Positions 1 through 7,651 of a stretch of 36,885 nucleotides of DNA are shown here, one piece after another. Origin of the DNA: Anaerolineae bacterium (GTDB taxonomy: Bacteria; Chloroflexota; Anaerolineae; Aggregatilineales; Phototrophicaceae). Location of the stretch: assembly GCA_016789005.1 (NCBI GenBank), contig JAEURA010000066.1, positions 1 through 36,885 of the forward strand, in the 5' to 3' direction. The notes beneath the pieces were generated by a model. That model saw only the letters and a program-made list of their open reading frames with translations, made no database searches and was not told the DNA's origin. Position 1 is the stretch's first letter. Each line of letters starts with the position of its first letter. The translations under genes and the position numbers were made by a program.

Positions 1-729
1 AAACGACGCACCACCATCGACCGCCTGCTGCTGGTGGTCGAGATCGCCGCTGTACTGCTGATCGGCGTGATCGGCGTCAATCTGGTTCGGGCGATCACGG
101 CTCTGGAACAGGAAACGGCATCGGCGCAGGCGCTCGCCGACGAACAGCGGCGCGCCGGCATTCCGACTCTGGAACCGACGCCGACGCTGCGCCTGGAACA
201 GGTGGTGCTCCCCGGCGGGCATATTTATCAGGCAGGGGCGGAACCGGCATTCAACTTCAACGAAGTCCCCGCTCATCTGCACGCCCGCGTGCAGGCGGAA
301 TGGATTCAGCCGGTGATCAGCCGTCCGCCGCAGACCAGCGAGACGGCGCTGTCGCTGATCATCCCGAAGCTCAACCTGGAAGGGGCAATCGTTCAGGGCG
401 TCGATGTCGAGGCGCTTAAGCAAGGCGTCGGTCAGCTTCCCAACGGCGTTACCCCCAGCGACGACAGCGGCAACGTCGTGCTGGCGGCGCATAATGATGT
501 GTACGGGCAGCTGTTCCGCTACCTGGATACGCTCGCGGAAGGCGACACCTTCCAGATACGCACCCAGACGCGGGTGTTCACCTATCATGTGACCGGTCAG
601 CAGATCGTCCAGCCCAACGACACCTACGTCCTGCAAAACCGGGACGGAGCGACGGTGACGCTGATCTCATGCTATCCTTATCAGGTGAACACGCAGCGCA
701 TCGTCGTCTTCGCCGACCGCATTTCCTAG
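1..729 (+). CDS. Sortase family transpeptidase, 5' end outside window
   Basis: The frame is open to the left edge of the window, so the gene starts upstream; the first possible start inside is a GTG at 34. Numbered from that GTG, a membrane segment spans about residues 4-18, followed by a linker and a sortase beta-barrel. The three sortase active-site residues are visible: His153 in AAHND, Cys213 in TLISCYPY, and Arg222 in TQRIVVF. Sortases of this type cleave a sorting signal and join the product to an amine at the outer cell surface. The N-terminal anchor and the TLxxC form fit the class D/E groups. No LPxTG-type substrate gene was recognised in the window, so the partner is unknown. The family call is secure; the subclass is a guess. 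Confidence 0.88.
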   Translation, partial: KRRTTIDRLLLVVEIAAVLLIGVIGVNLVRAITALEQETASAQALADEQRRAGIPTLEPTPTLRLEQVVLPGGHIYQAGAEPAFNFNEVPAHLHARVQAEWIQPVISRPPQTSETALSLIIPKLNLEGAIVQGVDVEALKQGVGQLPNGVTPSDDSGNVVLAAHNDVYGQLFRYLDTLAEGDTFQIRTQTRVFTYHVTGQQIVQPNDTYVLQNRDGATVTLISCYPYQVNTQRIVVFADRIS

Positions 730-802
730 GCGCGCCGGCTGTTCTTTTTTTGACTTGCAGCGCGCTGTCGCCCAGATCAGCGCGCAGGACAGGACTAATC
801 TC

Positions 803-1264
803 ATGGCGAAGAAACCCGCCGGCGATCCGAATACCCCCGAACGCGACCCCGAACGGCGTCCGAAAGCGCGCACCGCCGAAGCCGGAACCTACAAGACGCG
901 CTCAGCGGCATCGCGCCGCGCCGAAGCCCGCGCCCGCGCTGCCTATCGTGGGACGATGCCGGGTATGGAAGGACCGGAAGACGCTCCAGAACCGCGCATC
1001 GCCGTGCGTGATGTCGGCATTCGCGTCAATATCGATGCCGAGCAGGGCGTGATCGACCGTGACCGCCAGAGCCAGAAGAAGAAAGCGGCGGAAGTGGAGC
1101 AGGCGCTGATCGTGCAGCTGCTCCACAACCCGACCAAGCAGGTCCCGGTCGAGGCGCTGCGCGCGCAGTACGGCTACGTCGTCGTGGATATTCGCAACAT
1201 GGCAGTGCTGGCGGCGGGCTTGTTCGCGCTGCTGATCGTCCTGGCGCTGGTTTTGCCTCACTAG
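803..1264 (+). CDS. Small protein with a C-terminal membrane anchor, unknown function
   Basis: This is a 153-residue protein of unrecognised family. The ATG at 803 is preferred over an in-frame TTG at 755 because an AGGA lies about 8 bases before it. The first 50 residues are rich in Lys, Arg, Pro and Glu and probably disordered. Residues about 80-125 are charged and likely helical. One hydrophobic segment (NMAVLAAGLFALLIVLALVL) closes the protein, with only Pro-His after it, so it should be tail-anchored with its bulk in the cytoplasm. It lies 73 bases after the sortase gene and 7 bases before the Crp/FNR regulator, all on one strand, so the three may be co-transcribed. No function is proposed. 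Confidence 0.72.
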   Translation: MAKKPAGDPNTPERDPERRPKARTAEAGTYKTRSAASRRAEARARAAYRGTMPGMEGPEDAPEPRIAVRDVGIRVNIDAEQGVIDRDRQSQKKKAAEVEQALIVQLLHNPTKQVPVEALRAQYGYVVVDIRNMAVLAAGLFALLIVLALVLPH

Positions 1265-1271
1265 TTCGACG

Positions 1272-1967
1272 ATGTTCGACTGGTGCGCCATCCCGTTTTT
1301 TCAGGGGCTTGCGCCGCCCGACGTGGAGCGCATCGAGCGCGCCGCCCATCGCAAGCGCTATCAGGCGGGGGCGGTCATCTTCAACGAAGGGGAGTGCTGC
1401 GCCGGCTTCTTCGTCGTCGCCGAAGGCTTGGTGCGCATCTACCGCGTCAATGCTGAAGGGCGGCTGCACACGCTCAGCCTGCTGCGTCCGCCTTCGACCT
1501 TCAACGAAGTCGCCGCGGTCGATGGCGGAGCAAACCCCTTCGACGCGGTGGCGGTCACCCATGCCGAACTGCTGATCATCAGCCACGAGAATCTGATCAA
1601 TCTGATGGCGTCGGAACGCCGCCTGCTCAACAACACGGTGCAGGCGCTCGCGCACCTCAACCGTGAGTACATCGAGCGGCTGGAAGACATGACCTTCCGC
1701 ACCATTCCTTCTCGCCTGGCAAAACTGTTCCTGCACGAGACGACCTACGCCGACCAGATCGCCCAGCTGCCTTCACAGCTCACCCAGGAGGAGATGGCGT
1801 CGATCCTGGGCACGACCCGCGAGGTCGTCGGGCGGGCGCTGCGGGGCTTGATGAATGCCGGCTTGCTGCGCAAGCACGGGCGCAGCTTCGTGATCGTCGA
1901 CCGCGCCGGTCTGGAGGCGCTGGCAGAGACAAACTCCATCCCGAACGCCCTCACACAGAAAATTTAA
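1272..1967 (+). CDS. Crp/FNR-family transcriptional regulator
   Basis: This 231-residue protein has the two-domain Crp/FNR plan. A cyclic-nucleotide-binding-type beta-roll covers about residues 10-115, a long dimerisation helix about 117-140, and a winged helix about 168-212 with the recognition segment TTREVVGRALRGL. The usual cAMP-pocket sequence (GE...RxS) is not present: the equivalent stretch reads FNEVAAVDGG, so the ligand may differ or be absent. There is no FNR-like N-terminal cysteine cluster; the cysteines at 5, 42 and 43 do not match it. A perfect 16-base palindrome overlaps its stop codon (1963-1978) and has the half-site spacing used by this family. That suggests control of the downstream ferredoxin gene, autoregulation, or both. 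Confidence 0.9.
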   Translation: MFDWCAIPFFQGLAPPDVERIERAAHRKRYQAGAVIFNEGECCAGFFVVAEGLVRIYRVNAEGRLHTLSLLRPPSTFNEVAAVDGGANPFDAVAVTHAELLIISHENLINLMASERRLLNNTVQALAHLNREYIERLEDMTFRTIPSRLAKLFLHETTYADQIAQLPSQLTQEEMASILGTTREVVGRALRGLMNAGLLRKHGRSFVIVDRAGLEALAETNSIPNALTQKI

Positions 1968-1978
1968 CCATTGTTAAA
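1963..1978. promoter_or_regulatory. Palindrome with Crp/FNR-like spacing
   Basis: TTTAACCATTGTTAAA is a perfect palindrome with six-base arms and a 4-base centre. It overlaps the stop codon of the Crp/FNR gene and lies about 140 bases before the ferredoxin start. FNR-type sites have the same TTxAx-N4-xTxAA geometry. A second, weaker inverted repeat (CGATCT-N5-AGATCG, 1980-1996) follows at once. Binding by the neighbouring regulator is inferred. Confidence 0.4.
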
Positions 1979-2120
1979 ACGATCTGATGCAGATCGACAC
2001 CCTGTTCAATACGTCGCTAAAATCAGTCTTCAAAATCCAACAAAAGTTCCAGATCAAGCGGTTAATTCGCGCTAGAGTCAGCACGTATACGACGAAGTCT
2101 AGCGTTGTGGAGGATTTTCT

Positions 2121-2471
2121 GTGACTCACATCATCACCAGCCTGTGCCTGCGCGACGGCGCGTGTGTGGAAGTCTGCCCGGTCGAATGCATCGTCCCCGG
2201 CAAGCCGGAGAGCGAATGGCCCTGGTATTTCATCGACCCGGATACCTGCATCGACTGCGGCGCGTGCGTGCCCGAATGCCCGTTTGAAGCGATCTTCATC
2301 GAAGAAGAAGTGCCCGCCGCCTACAAGATGGCTGCCGGTCAGGAGCGTGTGCCGTTCGACAGCAAGGAACGTATCGCCGGCGCTGATGGCGAAGTGGTCG
2401 ATCTGACGGTGGACATCCAGCCGAACTACGACTTCTTCCAGAACGGACCCGGCTACGACGCGCTCGGATAG
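2121..2471 (+). CDS. Ferredoxin with two iron-sulfur clusters
   Basis: This is a 116-residue ferredoxin. It starts at a GTG preceded by GTGGAGGA at a spacing of about 7. Two Cys motifs are present: C9-x5-C15-x3-C19-x3-C23, and C43-x2-C46-x2-C49-x3-C53-P. The second is a standard [4Fe-4S] motif. The first is not the standard CxxCxxC form and resembles the FdxA arrangement, so it may bind a [3Fe-4S] or [4Fe-4S] cluster. The tail from about residue 65 ([11 protein letters not shown] onward) carries no further cysteines. The protein would act as a cytoplasmic low-potential electron carrier; no dedicated redox partner is adjacent. The 150 bases upstream contain palindromes that may be operators. 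Confidence 0.92.
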   Translation: MTHIITSLCLRDGACVEVCPVECIVPGKPESEWPWYFIDPDTCIDCGACVPECPFEAIFIEEEVPAAYKMAAGQERVPFDSKERIAGADGEVVDLTVDIQPNYDFFQNGPGYDALG

Positions 2472-2480
2472 TCCTGAAGG

Positions 2481-2615
2481 ATGAGGAATGAGGGGTGAGG
2501 GATGAGGAGTGAGTGGCAGATCGTCCTCGTGATGGTGACGAGGTCACCCCTTCTCTCTCATCTCTTCCCTCGCCCTCGCCCTCGTTTTTCTCATTTCTCA
2601 TCCCTCATTCCTCAT
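2481..2615. repeat. ATGAGG-type inverted repeat
   Basis: The gap between the ferredoxin and the next gene holds a left arm of repeated ATGAGGAATGAGG-like units (2481-2512). A right arm of the opposite sense (CTCATTTCTCATCCCTCATTCCTCAT, 2590-2615, read here in two parts) could fold back on it. A related but degraded copy lies at 22861-22935. It looks like a dispersed intergenic repeat and may also end transcription of the ferredoxin gene. Confidence 0.6.
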
Positions 2616-2647
2616 CGGTTATTCCCGATCTTCACGCCTGACCTTCC

Positions 2648-3457
2648 TTGCCTACCCTCTACCTGATCGCCCTTCCCACCGATAACCTGGACGACATCAG
2701 CCTGCGGGCGCTGCGCCTGCTGGGTGAGTCTTCCGCTGTCGCCGCCGCCGACCGGTCAGCACTGGAGGCGCTGCTGGCGCATCACGCGATCAGCGCCAGG
2801 CAGATCATCGACCCCGCCGGCATCGTGACCGCGCTGGAAACCGGCGATGTCGCGCTGGCAGGCGCCGGCGAACTGCCGGGAATCGCCGATGACAGCGGTG
2901 CGGGGGTGATCGGAGCGGCGCTGGCGCGCGGCGTTCGGGTTGAACCGATTCCGGGCGTGAGCCTGGCGATCACTGCGATGGTGCTTTCGGCGCTGCCGCC
3001 GGATCGCTTCATCTACGCTGGCAGGCTGACAGCGTTACCGTCCGCCGCCGACCTTCTGAAGCGCTACGAAGCGGAACGCGCCACACTGATCGTGACCACC
3101 CGCGCTGATCACCTGCCGTCTGCGTTGGAGGCGCTGCGTTGCGCGTTGGGCGACCGCCCCGCCTGCATCGTTTTTCGCCCCGGCGCCCCTGATGGCGTGA
3201 TCCTGCGCGGCAGTCTGATAGCGCTGGAAGCTTTAGGCGATTTCCCCTGGCGGGAGTCCGACGGCGATGCCGCAGTCGTGATCGGCGGCGCGACGGAGCA
3301 GGCGGCGCGAGTGTGGGATGAAGACGCGGTGCGGGCGGCACTGCGGGTGCGGTTGGCAGCGGGCGATCCGCTCAGGCTGGCGGCGAAAGCCTTGGCGGCG
3401 GAAACGGGGTGGGACCGGCGCAGCATTTATGCGTTGGGCATCGACGAAAAGGCGTGA
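2648..3457 (+). CDS. RsmI-like tetrapyrrole-methylase-fold methyltransferase, divergent
   Basis: The 269-residue product follows the order of RsmI, the enzyme that 2'-O-methylates cytidine 1402 of 16S rRNA using SAM. It has an N-terminal LYLIALPTDNLDDISLRALR (residues 4-20 approx.), VEPIPG at 98-103, LPPDRFIYAG at 116-125, and a C-terminal helical segment AAKALAAETGWDRRSIY like the RsmI tail. Two hallmark sites differ from the family: the SDAGTPGISDPG loop reads AGAGELPGIADDSG (71-84), and the RELTK-type segment is replaced by RPGAPDG (177-183). Activity is therefore uncertain, and it may be a divergent paralogue. The TTG start at 2648 is the only plausible one and has no clear ribosome site. 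Fold is fairly sure; function is moderate. Confidence 0.65.
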   Translation: MPTLYLIALPTDNLDDISLRALRLLGESSAVAAADRSALEALLAHHAISARQIIDPAGIVTALETGDVALAGAGELPGIADDSGAGVIGAALARGVRVEPIPGVSLAITAMVLSALPPDRFIYAGRLTALPSAADLLKRYEAERATLIVTTRADHLPSALEALRCALGDRPACIVFRPGAPDGVILRGSLIALEALGDFPWRESDGDAAVVIGGATEQAARVWDEDAVRAALRVRLAAGDPLRLAAKALAAETGWDRRSIYALGIDEKA

Positions 3458-3491
3458 CGCAATTCACCCTGGTAATCGTTCATGCATGCGT

Positions 3492-3537
3492 TAAAATGAT
3501 CGGTACTTCGGCAGTCTGAATCGCGCCTGCGGGCGCG
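3492..3537 (+). promoter_or_regulatory. Putative rpsD promoter -10 and leader hairpin
   Basis: A TAAAAT at 3492-3497 could be the -10 of the rpsD promoter; no good -35 is seen at 16-18 bases. A GC-rich stem (CGCGCC-loop-GGCGCG, 3522-3537) follows in the presumed leader, just before the ribosome site GAGGAAT. S4 often regulates its own mRNA in other bacteria; whether this short stem takes part is unknown. Confidence 0.35.
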
Positions 3538-3553
3538 CTTTGTTTGAGGAATT

Positions 3554-4180
3554 ATGGCATCCTATCACGGTCCAAAAGCAAAAGTGCAGCGCCGCTTTGG
3601 CGAGGTTTTGATCCCGCGCGCGAAATACCAGAAGATTCTGGAGAAGCGCCCCTATCCGCCCGGCGATCACGGGAAAGAGAAGCAGTACCGTTCCGGACGC
3701 CGCAGCGACTTCGGCTTGCAGCTCTTCGAAAAGCAGAAGCTCTCGTTCATCTTCAACATTCGTGAGACGCAGATGCGCCGCTACTTCAAGCGCGCTCTGC
3801 AGATGACCGGCAACACGGGCAGCAATCTGCTCATGCTTCTGGAACGCCGCCTGGACAACATGGTCTACCGTGCAGGTTTTGCTGCGACCATCTTCGCCGC
3901 GCGCCAGATCGTCAAGCACGGTCACGTGCTGGTCAACGGGCAGCGGGTCGATCTGCCGTCGTTCCAGGTGAACCCCGGTATGGTGCTGTCGCTCACCGAT
4001 GCGATGCGCAAGAACGTCCATGTCATCGACGCGCTGGAAAGCACCGCTCACAACCTGGAATATGTGACGGTGAACCGCGACGCGGTGACCGCCACCCTGA
4101 CCCGTCTTCCTGAACGCAATGAACTGCCGCTGGTGATTGACGAACAGCTCGTCGTCGAGTACTACAACCGCCTCGGCTAA
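3554..4180 (+). CDS. rpsD: 30S ribosomal protein S4
   Basis: This is a 208-residue S4 protein, a normal length for the family. The N-terminal region begins [16 protein letters not shown] and carries no Cys, so it is the zinc-free form. The central part contains the well-conserved [16 protein letters not shown] and RRYFKRA segments. An S4 RNA-binding domain spans about residues 95-160 ([24 protein letters not shown]). It binds 16S rRNA early in 30S assembly. The ATG at 3554 is preceded by GAGGAAT. The gene stands alone here, not in an rpsM-rpsK-rpoA cluster, and is closed by a strong terminator. Confidence 0.98.
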   Translation: MASYHGPKAKVQRRFGEVLIPRAKYQKILEKRPYPPGDHGKEKQYRSGRRSDFGLQLFEKQKLSFIFNIRETQMRRYFKRALQMTGNTGSNLLMLLERRLDNMVYRAGFAATIFAARQIVKHGHVLVNGQRVDLPSFQVNPGMVLSLTDAMRKNVHVIDALESTAHNLEYVTVNRDAVTATLTRLPERNELPLVIDEQLVVEYYNRLG

Positions 4181-4220
4181 TCTTACCCCCAGCACAGCAT
4201 TGGGGCGCTCCGGCGTCCTG

Positions 4221-4255
4221 AAAAAAGAAGGCGCTCCCCGGCGTCTTCTTTTTTT
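4221..4255. terminator. Bidirectional intrinsic terminator
   Basis: AAAAAAGAAGGCGC pairs with GCGTCTTCTTTTTT around a CCCCG-type loop. The run of T on the + strand and of A on the left arm allow termination in both directions. It lies between rpsD (+) and the convergent SDR gene (-). Confidence 0.88.
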
Positions 4256-4270
4256 GACAGGATGCTGCGT

Positions 4271-4981
4271 CTACGACCGCCCGGAAACCTCGATGCTCGC
4301 TCCGTGAATGGCGCTGGCGGCGTCTGACGCCAGATAGACCAGTGTATCGGCGATCTGCTCCGGAGATACCCATTTGGCGAAATCGGCGTTCGGCATATCC
4401 TGCCGGTTGCGCGCCGTGTCGATGATGCTCGGCAGTATGCTGTTGACGTTGATCCCCATATCGCGCAGTTCCAGGGACATGCTTTCGACGATGCGGATCA
4501 CCGCCGCTTTGCTGGCAGTGTAGGCGGCGGCGTTCTTCTGCCCCTTCAACCCGGACTTGGCGGCGATGATCACGATCCTGCCGCCCTGCCCGCGCGCTGT
4601 CATGTGCGCTGCGACGCGTCCTGCCGTCACGTAGACCGGACGGACGTTGAGGTTGAACATCTGCTCCAGCACCTCGACGCCGGACTCGTGGACCGGCTGA
4701 CCGGCGGCATAGCCCCCGACCGTGTGGATCAGCACGTCGATCCCGCCAAAACGCCCAGCGGCGCGGGCGAGGATGGCGTCAACCGATGCTGGGTCGCTCA
4801 GATCGCCGGCGTCAGGGTGGCTTTCGACCGCCAGGGATGCCGCCAGCGTGTCGCAGTCGCCGGGGTTGCGGTCGATCAGCACCAGTCTTGCGCCCTGGGC
4901 AGCGAAAGCGCGGGCAGCAGCGGAACCAAGATTGCCGCGCGCGCCGGTGATCATGACAACTTTGCCGCTCAGGTCAGCCAT
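4271..4981 (-). CDS. SDR family oxidoreductase
   Basis: This is a 236-residue classical short-chain dehydrogenase/reductase. The cofactor loop TGARGNLG is at residues 12-19. Ser143, Tyr154 and Lys158 (the last two in YTASK) form the expected catalytic set. The start at 4981 is chosen because GAGGAG stands 8 bases upstream; an upstream in-frame start would add 11 residues without a ribosome site. Asp38 after the second strand (LIDRN) suggests NAD(H) preference. Substrate is unknown. It is convergent with rpsD and lies downstream of the nitroreductase-type gene with an 80-base gap, so it may be the end of the same transcript. Confidence 0.92.
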   Translation of the reverse strand: MADLSGKVVMITGARGNLGSAAARAFAAQGARLVLIDRNPGDCDTLAASLAVESHPDAGDLSDPASVDAILARAAGRFGGIDVLIHTVGGYAAGQPVHESGVEVLEQMFNLNVRPVYVTAGRVAAHMTARGQGGRIVIIAAKSGLKGQKNAAAYTASKAAVIRIVESMSLELRDMGINVNSILPSIIDTARNRQDMPNADFAKWVSPEQIADTLVYLASDAASAIHGASIEVSGRS

Positions 4982-5061
4982 AACGTCTTCTCCTCGAAAA
5001 AGGGCAACAGGCACTCTGTAGACTCTCGAGGGGCGGGTTCATTACGCGCTCGACGGGGTAT

Positions 5062-5400
5062 CTACCCCTGGATGGGGCGCAGTTCGACGAACAGCCCATC
5101 GCTCCAACCGTACTTGGCGTCGAAGCGGGCGGCGACAGCGGCGGCGCGTTCCGCCTCGGCATACGGGTCAACTGTGCGCCCTCGGCAGTCAAGCGGAGCC
5201 GCTTCACGGCTGCCGACGCTGATCGTCACCCGGTCATTGGCGCGAATGTTCTTCACCCAGTCGGCACGGTCGCGTCCTTCGCTGCACAGATAGTAAGCGT
5301 CTTCATAGGACACGAACCAGATTTCGATCTGGCGCGGCAAGCCGGTGCTGCGCCCCGTCGTGGTCAGGTAAAGAAACTGGGGAGCGGTCTCTTCCGCCAT
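5062..5400 (-). CDS. Deazaflavin/flavin-dependent nitroreductase-like protein
   Basis: This 112-residue protein matches the small split-barrel group that includes Ddn-like deazaflavin-dependent nitroreductases and PNPOx-like proteins. Signs are the opening LTTTGRSTGLPRQIEIWFV, then YYLCSEG, ADWVKNIRAND and RVTISV. Members bind F420 or a flavin and reduce quinones or nitro compounds. The short length and the ADWVKNI motif fit the Ddn side better, but the cofactor cannot be decided here. Its start lies 4 bases after the stop of the upstream membrane-protein gene, so the two are one operon. Confidence 0.78.
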   Translation of the reverse strand: MAEETAPQFLYLTTTGRSTGLPRQIEIWFVSYEDAYYLCSEGRDRADWVKNIRANDRVTISVGSREAAPLDCRGRTVDPYAEAERAAAVAARFDAKYGWSDGLFVELRPIQG

Positions 5401-5404
5401 CGGC

Positions 5405-6091
5405 TCACCTCGCGCTTTGCGGTTGTGTCGGGGCGAATGCGGAAGCCTGGAAGCGGGTTTCGCGCCAGGCGATCATGACTTTCATGAGCATCAGGAAAAG
5501 GATGGTCAAGGCGCTGGAAAGGGCATCCAGCGCCGCGCTGACATAGTTCAGATAGGCGAGGAGCGCCATCCCCAGACCCAGGATCAGATAATCGAAGGCG
5601 AAGTTCAGGACTCCCCGGCGGTTGAAGCGCACCGCCGCCGGGTCGAGGAGGCAGATCAGCGCGCCCAGTGCCGCGCCGTACAGGCAGCCATCGACCGCCC
5701 CCAGCAGCGCCCGCCGCTGAAGGTCGGGCGCGGCAGCATCGGCGATGGCAGGGACGAGCCACTTCAGCGCCGGCAGATCGAGCGCCGTGTAGAGGAGCGC
5801 TGTCAGGGGCAGTGTCAAGTAGGCGCTCGCCAGTACCGTACTCCAGTGGAGGACCCATCGCCACCTGCGGGCGATGAACAGGTAGCCAGCGCCCAGGATC
5901 AGCCCGCCGATCAGGCAGACCGCCGCGCCCATCGTCAGATCGCCTTCGATGTTGGCGGCGCTTCCTGCCGCCACCCATCCTCGCGCGGCGGAGATCAGCG
6001 CGCCGGCGAGCATCGCCGCCGGGATCGCCAGGAGTACGGTCCGAAGCCGGTAAGAGAAGCCTTCGCTTTCGGGTGAGGCGGGGCGGATCAT
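5405..6091 (-). CDS. Multi-pass membrane protein of unknown function
   Basis: The product has 228 residues with about six hydrophobic segments, near residues 17-35, 53-73, 83-103, 130-150, 160-180 and 185-208. The first segment is preceded by a short charged N-terminus, which suggests a cytoplasmic N-terminus. No transport or enzyme motif was recognised. It heads the minus-strand operon with the nitroreductase-like gene (4-base gap) and perhaps the SDR. The gene is divergent from the YfiT-like gene, with 114 bases between them. Confidence 0.75.
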   Translation of the reverse strand: MIRPASPESEGFSYRLRTVLLAIPAAMLAGALISAARGWVAAGSAANIEGDLTMGAAVCLIGGLILGAGYLFIARRWRWVLHWSTVLASAYLTLPLTALLYTALDLPALKWLVPAIADAAAPDLQRRALLGAVDGCLYGAALGALICLLDPAAVRFNRRGVLNFAFDYLILGLGMALLAYLNYVSAALDALSSALTILFLMLMKVMIAWRETRFQASAFAPTQPQSAR

Positions 6092-6205
6092 CGCGACAGT
6101 ATCCCCTCAGGTGTGGTGGAGATGGACTCCGGCGTCGCTATCGTCAGGACTTCCTGAATGATAGCATGAATTCATTGCCCGGTTCTGAACTTGAGGAGTC
6201 GCCAC

Positions 6206-6685
6206 ATGCTGCCGCCGTCCGCTGAACAACGACGGGATTGGATCGCGCGAATCGCCGCGCTGCCGGATCAACTGGAGGCGCTGGTGCGCGACCTGACCCC
6301 GGCGCAGCTCAATGCTGCTCCCGCGCCGAACGAGTGGTCGCCGCGCCAGGTCGTGCATCATCTCGCCGATTCGCACATGAACGCCTTCATCCGGCTGAAA
6401 ATCGCCCTGACCGAAACCAACCCGATGATTCGCCCCTACGATCAGGTGGGTTTTGCCCTCCTGCCCGATACTGCCGAGGCGGACATCAGCCCTTCGCTGG
6501 CTCTGCTGCGTGCGCTGCACAGCCGCTGGGTCTATGTGCTGGAACATCTGCACGAAGAGGACTGGGCGCGCACTTTCAGTCACCCGGAGTATGGTCCGCA
6601 GACCATCGCCACCCAGGCGGAGTCTTATGCCGAACATGGCGAGAACCACCTGTGTCAAATCAAGGCGGCGCTGGCGGCAAACTAA
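6206..6685 (+). CDS. YfiT/DinB-family putative metal-dependent transferase
   Basis: This 159-residue protein has the DinB four-helix fold as seen in YfiT (bacillithiol-transferase-like) proteins. The family stretch EWSPRQVVHHLADSHMN is at about residues 43-58, and YAEHGENHL lies near the C-terminus. His51/His52 with His144 and His148 would supply the three-His metal site. PYDQVGFALLPD matches the second conserved block. The ATG at 6206 has GAGGAG 8 bases before it; an in-frame TTG at 6191 is less likely. The thiol cofactor used is unknown. A palindromic repeat follows at about 25 bases. Confidence 0.88.
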   Translation: MLPPSAEQRRDWIARIAALPDQLEALVRDLTPAQLNAAPAPNEWSPRQVVHHLADSHMNAFIRLKIALTETNPMIRPYDQVGFALLPDTAEADISPSLALLRALHSRWVYVLEHLHEEDWARTFSHPEYGPQTIATQAESYAEHGENHLCQIKAALAAN

Positions 6686-6708
6686 AGCCAAGTTCCGAAA
6701 CAATTCAA

Positions 6709-6777
6709 TGTCCTCACCCCTGCTGCGCTTCGCTTCCCCTCTCCATGAAAATGGAGAGGGGAGTGAGAGGTGAGGTG
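6709..6777. repeat. Palindromic CCTCACCCC element, copy A
   Basis: An imperfect palindrome of about 65 bases bounded by CCTCACCCC and GTGAGGT. Its core CCCCTCTCCA-TGAAAA-TGGAGAGGGG (6736-6761) is a perfect 10-bp stem. Copy B lies at 24488-24560. It codes for nothing and is probably a small non-autonomous repeat that may also act as a 3' end for the YfiT-like gene. Confidence 0.7.
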
Positions 6778-6838
6778 TTTCGCGGCTGATCTTCGATTAC
6801 TGGCTTAAACCATGTCTCGTATCTTCTCAACGGACGAG

Positions 6839-6893
6839 CTGCCGGCTCGCCCCTACGGGTTGGCGGTCGTAGGGGAGACCCGGCGGGTCTCCC
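6839..6893. repeat. GCCGGCTCG-CCCTAC repeat with perfect hairpin
   Basis: This segment contains GCCGGCTCGCCCCTAC, then CCCCTAC/GTAGGGG arms and a perfect stem GGGAGACCC-GGC-GGGTCTCCC (6873-6893). A related GCCGGCTCGACCCTAC occurs at 18796-18811. It sits at the convergent end between the YfiT-like gene and lutC and may stop transcription from either side. Confidence 0.55.
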
Positions 6894-6921
6894 ATTCGTG
6901 GATTTCTTTCGAAAATTCACT

Positions 6922-7617
6922 TTAGTCGCGTTTGATGATCACCTGCACCTGACCCGGACCATGCACGCCGAGGATCAGCTCCATTTCGATGTCGCCGGTG
7001 CGGCTTGGTCCGGTGATGAAGCAGAAATTGGCGCGCTGACGAATCGCGTCGAGACCGTCGGTGCGCAGCCCGGCAACCCAGGCTTCCAGGTGGGGGACGA
7101 TCTGCGATTGGCGGATCACCGCGATGTGCACCGGCGGCAGGATCGTGGAGATGCGCCCCCTGCCGGGTCCGGTCGTGAAGCACAGAGTGCCGGTGGTGGC
7201 TGTGGCGGCGTCCGCGCCGGTCAGCCCGACCTGTGCGCCTTCGGCGGCTGCCAGCGTTTCGGCGCGGAACTCGTCGTGTGTCTCCGGCTGGATGATCTCG
7301 ATGTCGGCGGCTTTGATCGCCGCTTCCAACCCTGCGACCGGGATGTGCGCGAAATCCCAGGCGACGATGCGCCGGGTCTGGTGCGCTTCCAGCAGCGCCA
7401 TCACCTGATCGCGGGCGGCTTCATCACCTTCGACCACGAACGACTCGCCCTTGAGGCTGGTGATTTCGGTCCTGAAGCGCGCCAGCAGCGCCTCCGGCGT
7501 TTCATCCTGCTGAACGGTGACGGTCAGATAGGACAATGGGCGCGGCGGGGCATCCGGGAAGGGACGCCGGGCGGCGCGCAGCTTGCCGAGGATGTTTTCG
7601 CGCGAAGATGCGGTCAT
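6922..7617 (-). CDS. lutC: LutC-family lactate utilization protein
   Basis: This 231-residue LUD-domain protein is of the LutC/YkgG type, part of the iron-sulfur L-lactate oxidation complex LutABC. The domain core is visible as TTGTLCFTTGPGRGR followed by PPVHIAVI and, at the C-terminus, GDIEMELILGVHGP. The start at 7617 (MTASSREN) is chosen because GGAG stands 8 bases upstream; the open frame continues 61 codons further, into lutB, without support. It follows lutB by 34 bases on the same strand. LutC carries no iron-sulfur cysteines itself. LutA is not next to it. Confidence 0.92.
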   Translation of the reverse strand: MTASSRENILGKLRAARRPFPDAPPRPLSYLTVTVQQDETPEALLARFRTEITSLKGESFVVEGDEAARDQVMALLEAHQTRRIVAWDFAHIPVAGLEAAIKAADIEIIQPETHDEFRAETLAAAEGAQVGLTGADAATATTGTLCFTTGPGRGRISTILPPVHIAVIRQSQIVPHLEAWVAGLRTDGLDAIRQRANFCFITGPSRTGDIEMELILGVHGPGQVQVIIKRD

Positions 7618-7651
7618 ATTTATAGCTCCGAGGAATGGGCTGTGGACGGGA

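Noticed and set aside
728..755. GGCGCGCC followed by T run after the sortase gene, as a terminator
   Set aside because: GGCGCGCC is a self-palindrome with no loop and the stem does not extend, so it cannot form a normal terminator hairpin.
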